Of a stretch of DNA of 6,466 nucleotides, positions 5,483 to 6,466 are shown piece after piece; position 1 is the stretch's first letter, and the number at the start of each line of letters is the position of its first letter. The stretch lies in assembly GCA_964537555.1 (NCBI GenBank), contig CAZIAD010000093.1:1-6466 (forward strand), written 5' to 3'. The notes beneath the pieces were generated by a model. The model was not told where the DNA came from. It did not search any database and saw only the letters and a list, made by a program, of their open reading frames with translations. A program made the translations under genes and the position numbers. Origin of the DNA: CAYRWR01 sp964537555. GTDB taxonomy: Bacteria; Spirochaetota; Brevinematia; Brevinematales; CAYRWR01.

Positions 5483-6343
5483 ATGAAGACACTGCTTAGG
5501 ACATTATGTATAATAAAGCCTTTTATCTGCTTATTGATCCCGGGAATTTTTCTTAGCCTCTCTCTACAGTCCTGCAGCAGTATGGATAGCACCCTTAAAA
5601 AGCAGGCACAGGTATATCTGGGAGATGATTTTGTACTGGATCATTATGCATACTCACAGGTCTCTTCATTGCCTGATATGTCACAAAATGAGCTGGCCCG
5701 GGCGGTCATCCCCCTGTTTCCCCTGCCTTTTTTACTATTCTGGAAAGATGATGACAGCGGTTATGCCAGGTTCCGGAGCCTCAGTGTTCCTCCCTATAGC
5801 TTTATTGTCCCTTTTCAAAAGGGAAAAGGGGTAGCTCCCGGCGAGTTTAATACTGTATACCGATATCTGGCCCGGGATTTTCTGCAGGAGGCCCTGCAGT
5901 TCAGTCCCCGATTCCTCAGTTCTACTAATGTTCAGATCAGCATGGACATATACTGGTCAGGCATCGAATCACCGCAAGCTATCACCAACTTTTTGCTTTG
6001 GATACACGATTCTCACCCTGACTGGCATCAGATCTCCCGCTATACTGAGGCTCATGATATGATACTTTATGTCTATCTGAGAATTGAAAGCCCGGTATTT
6101 TTTGACAGCCTGGAAATATGGGGGGAGGACATCCGCTCACTTTACCAAAACTGGTGGATCGGCCTTTCCTCTCACTTTATACTGGAGCTGACTCACAGAG
6201 ACAGGGGGCAGCCCTATACCTTTTCTCTACGGGGCAATGATCCTTTTTTACAGGGGGATTTTGACACCTACCTCAGAGACGGTGATCACTGGGGGGACCA
6301 TTTCCATAATCTGAAATACAAAAACCTGCCTGTCCGGAACTGA
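5483..6343 (+). CDS. Putative lipoprotein of unknown function
   Basis: This protein has 286 residues and I do not recognise its family. It begins with a basic n-region (K2, R6, K12) and a long hydrophobic stretch (about 13-28). The lipobox-like Leu-Gln-Ser-Cys follows, with C31 as the predicted lipidated cysteine, which would give a mature protein of 256 residues attached to a membrane. A second hydrophobic, proline-rich stretch (about 71-87, with Phe-Pro-Leu-Pro-Phe) is followed by an acidic cluster, Asp89-Asp91. The rest is rich in aromatic residues (many Trp, Tyr and Phe) and ends with a His/Asp-rich tail. No catalytic motif stands out. The ATG at 5483 is preferred because it gives a compact signal peptide and lies downstream of the promoter. 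The ribosome binding site is weak (GGGG at 5470-5473). An in-frame ATG at 5468 is possible but would be almost leaderless. Confidence 0.75.
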   Translation: MKTLLRTLCIIKPFICLLIPGIFLSLSLQSCSSMDSTLKKQAQVYLGDDFVLDHYAYSQVSSLPDMSQNELARAVIPLFPLPFLLFWKDDDSGYARFRSLSVPPYSFIVPFQKGKGVAPGEFNTVYRYLARDFLQEALQFSPRFLSSTNVQISMDIYWSGIESPQAITNFLLWIHDSHPDWHQISRYTEAHDMILYVYLRIESPVFFDSLEIWGEDIRSLYQNWWIGLSSHFILELTHRDRGQPYTFSLRGNDPFLQGDFDTYLRDGDHWGDHFHNLKYKNLPVRN

Positions 6344-6466
6344 TCTTAAAACTCAGATGCCTGCTTAAGCCATCCAGATTACTTTTAATGTCCTATCCGG
6401 GATTTTAGCGGTGTGGTTCAACATAAATACTTAACGGTGATCTCCACAAAATAAACTTAACAGTAG

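Noticed and set aside
6344..6466. A possible terminator or small gene after the lipoprotein
   Set aside because: There is only a weak 5-bp pairing between CTTAA and TTAAG, with no T-tract after it, and no reading frame with a start and ribosome binding site.

Overview
The window (6,466 bp, roughly half G+C) looks like an ordinary chromosomal stretch from a Gram-negative (diderm) bacterium. The signs are an Sec-type exported hydrolase, a predicted lipoprotein, and Shine-Dalgarno and sigma-70-like promoter sequences of standard form. I cannot place the organism firmly. A spirochaete-like host is only a weak guess, since nothing here is diagnostic. No tRNA, rRNA, CRISPR array, transposase, integrase or phage gene is visible.

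Layout, left to right. (1) The 3' part of a glycine/tryptophan-rich hydrophobic protein that enters from outside the window (1-1344, +) and is built from tandem modules of about 110 residues. (2) A 149-bp intergenic region with candidate promoters for htpG. (3) A complete htpG for the bacterial Hsp90 chaperone (1494-3440, +), closed by a strong intrinsic terminator (3463-3496). (4) A spacer of about 300 bp without a convincing gene, ending in a good promoter. (5) A pirin-family cupin gene (3747-4655, +). (6) An exported alpha/beta-hydrolase (4658-5356, -), convergent with pirin and separated from it by only 2 bp. (7) A 126-bp divergent regulatory region with one sigma-70-like promoter in each direction. 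(8) An unrecognised predicted lipoprotein (5483-6343, +). (9) A 123-bp tail without a gene.

The genes do not form one operon or an evident pathway. Each seems to have its own promoter, and the three forward genes have short inferred leaders of about 20 nt. HtpG is cytoplasmic protein quality control and pirin a metal-binding cupin of uncertain bacterial role. The hydrolase and the lipoprotein are probably envelope or periplasmic and share a divergent promoter region, so co-regulation is possible but unproven. The best leads for follow-up are the internally repeated membrane protein at the left end, the unassigned lipoprotein, and the hydrolase that keeps a catalytic triad but lacks the usual His-Gly oxyanion motif. 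I found no convincing evidence of a new multi-gene system.
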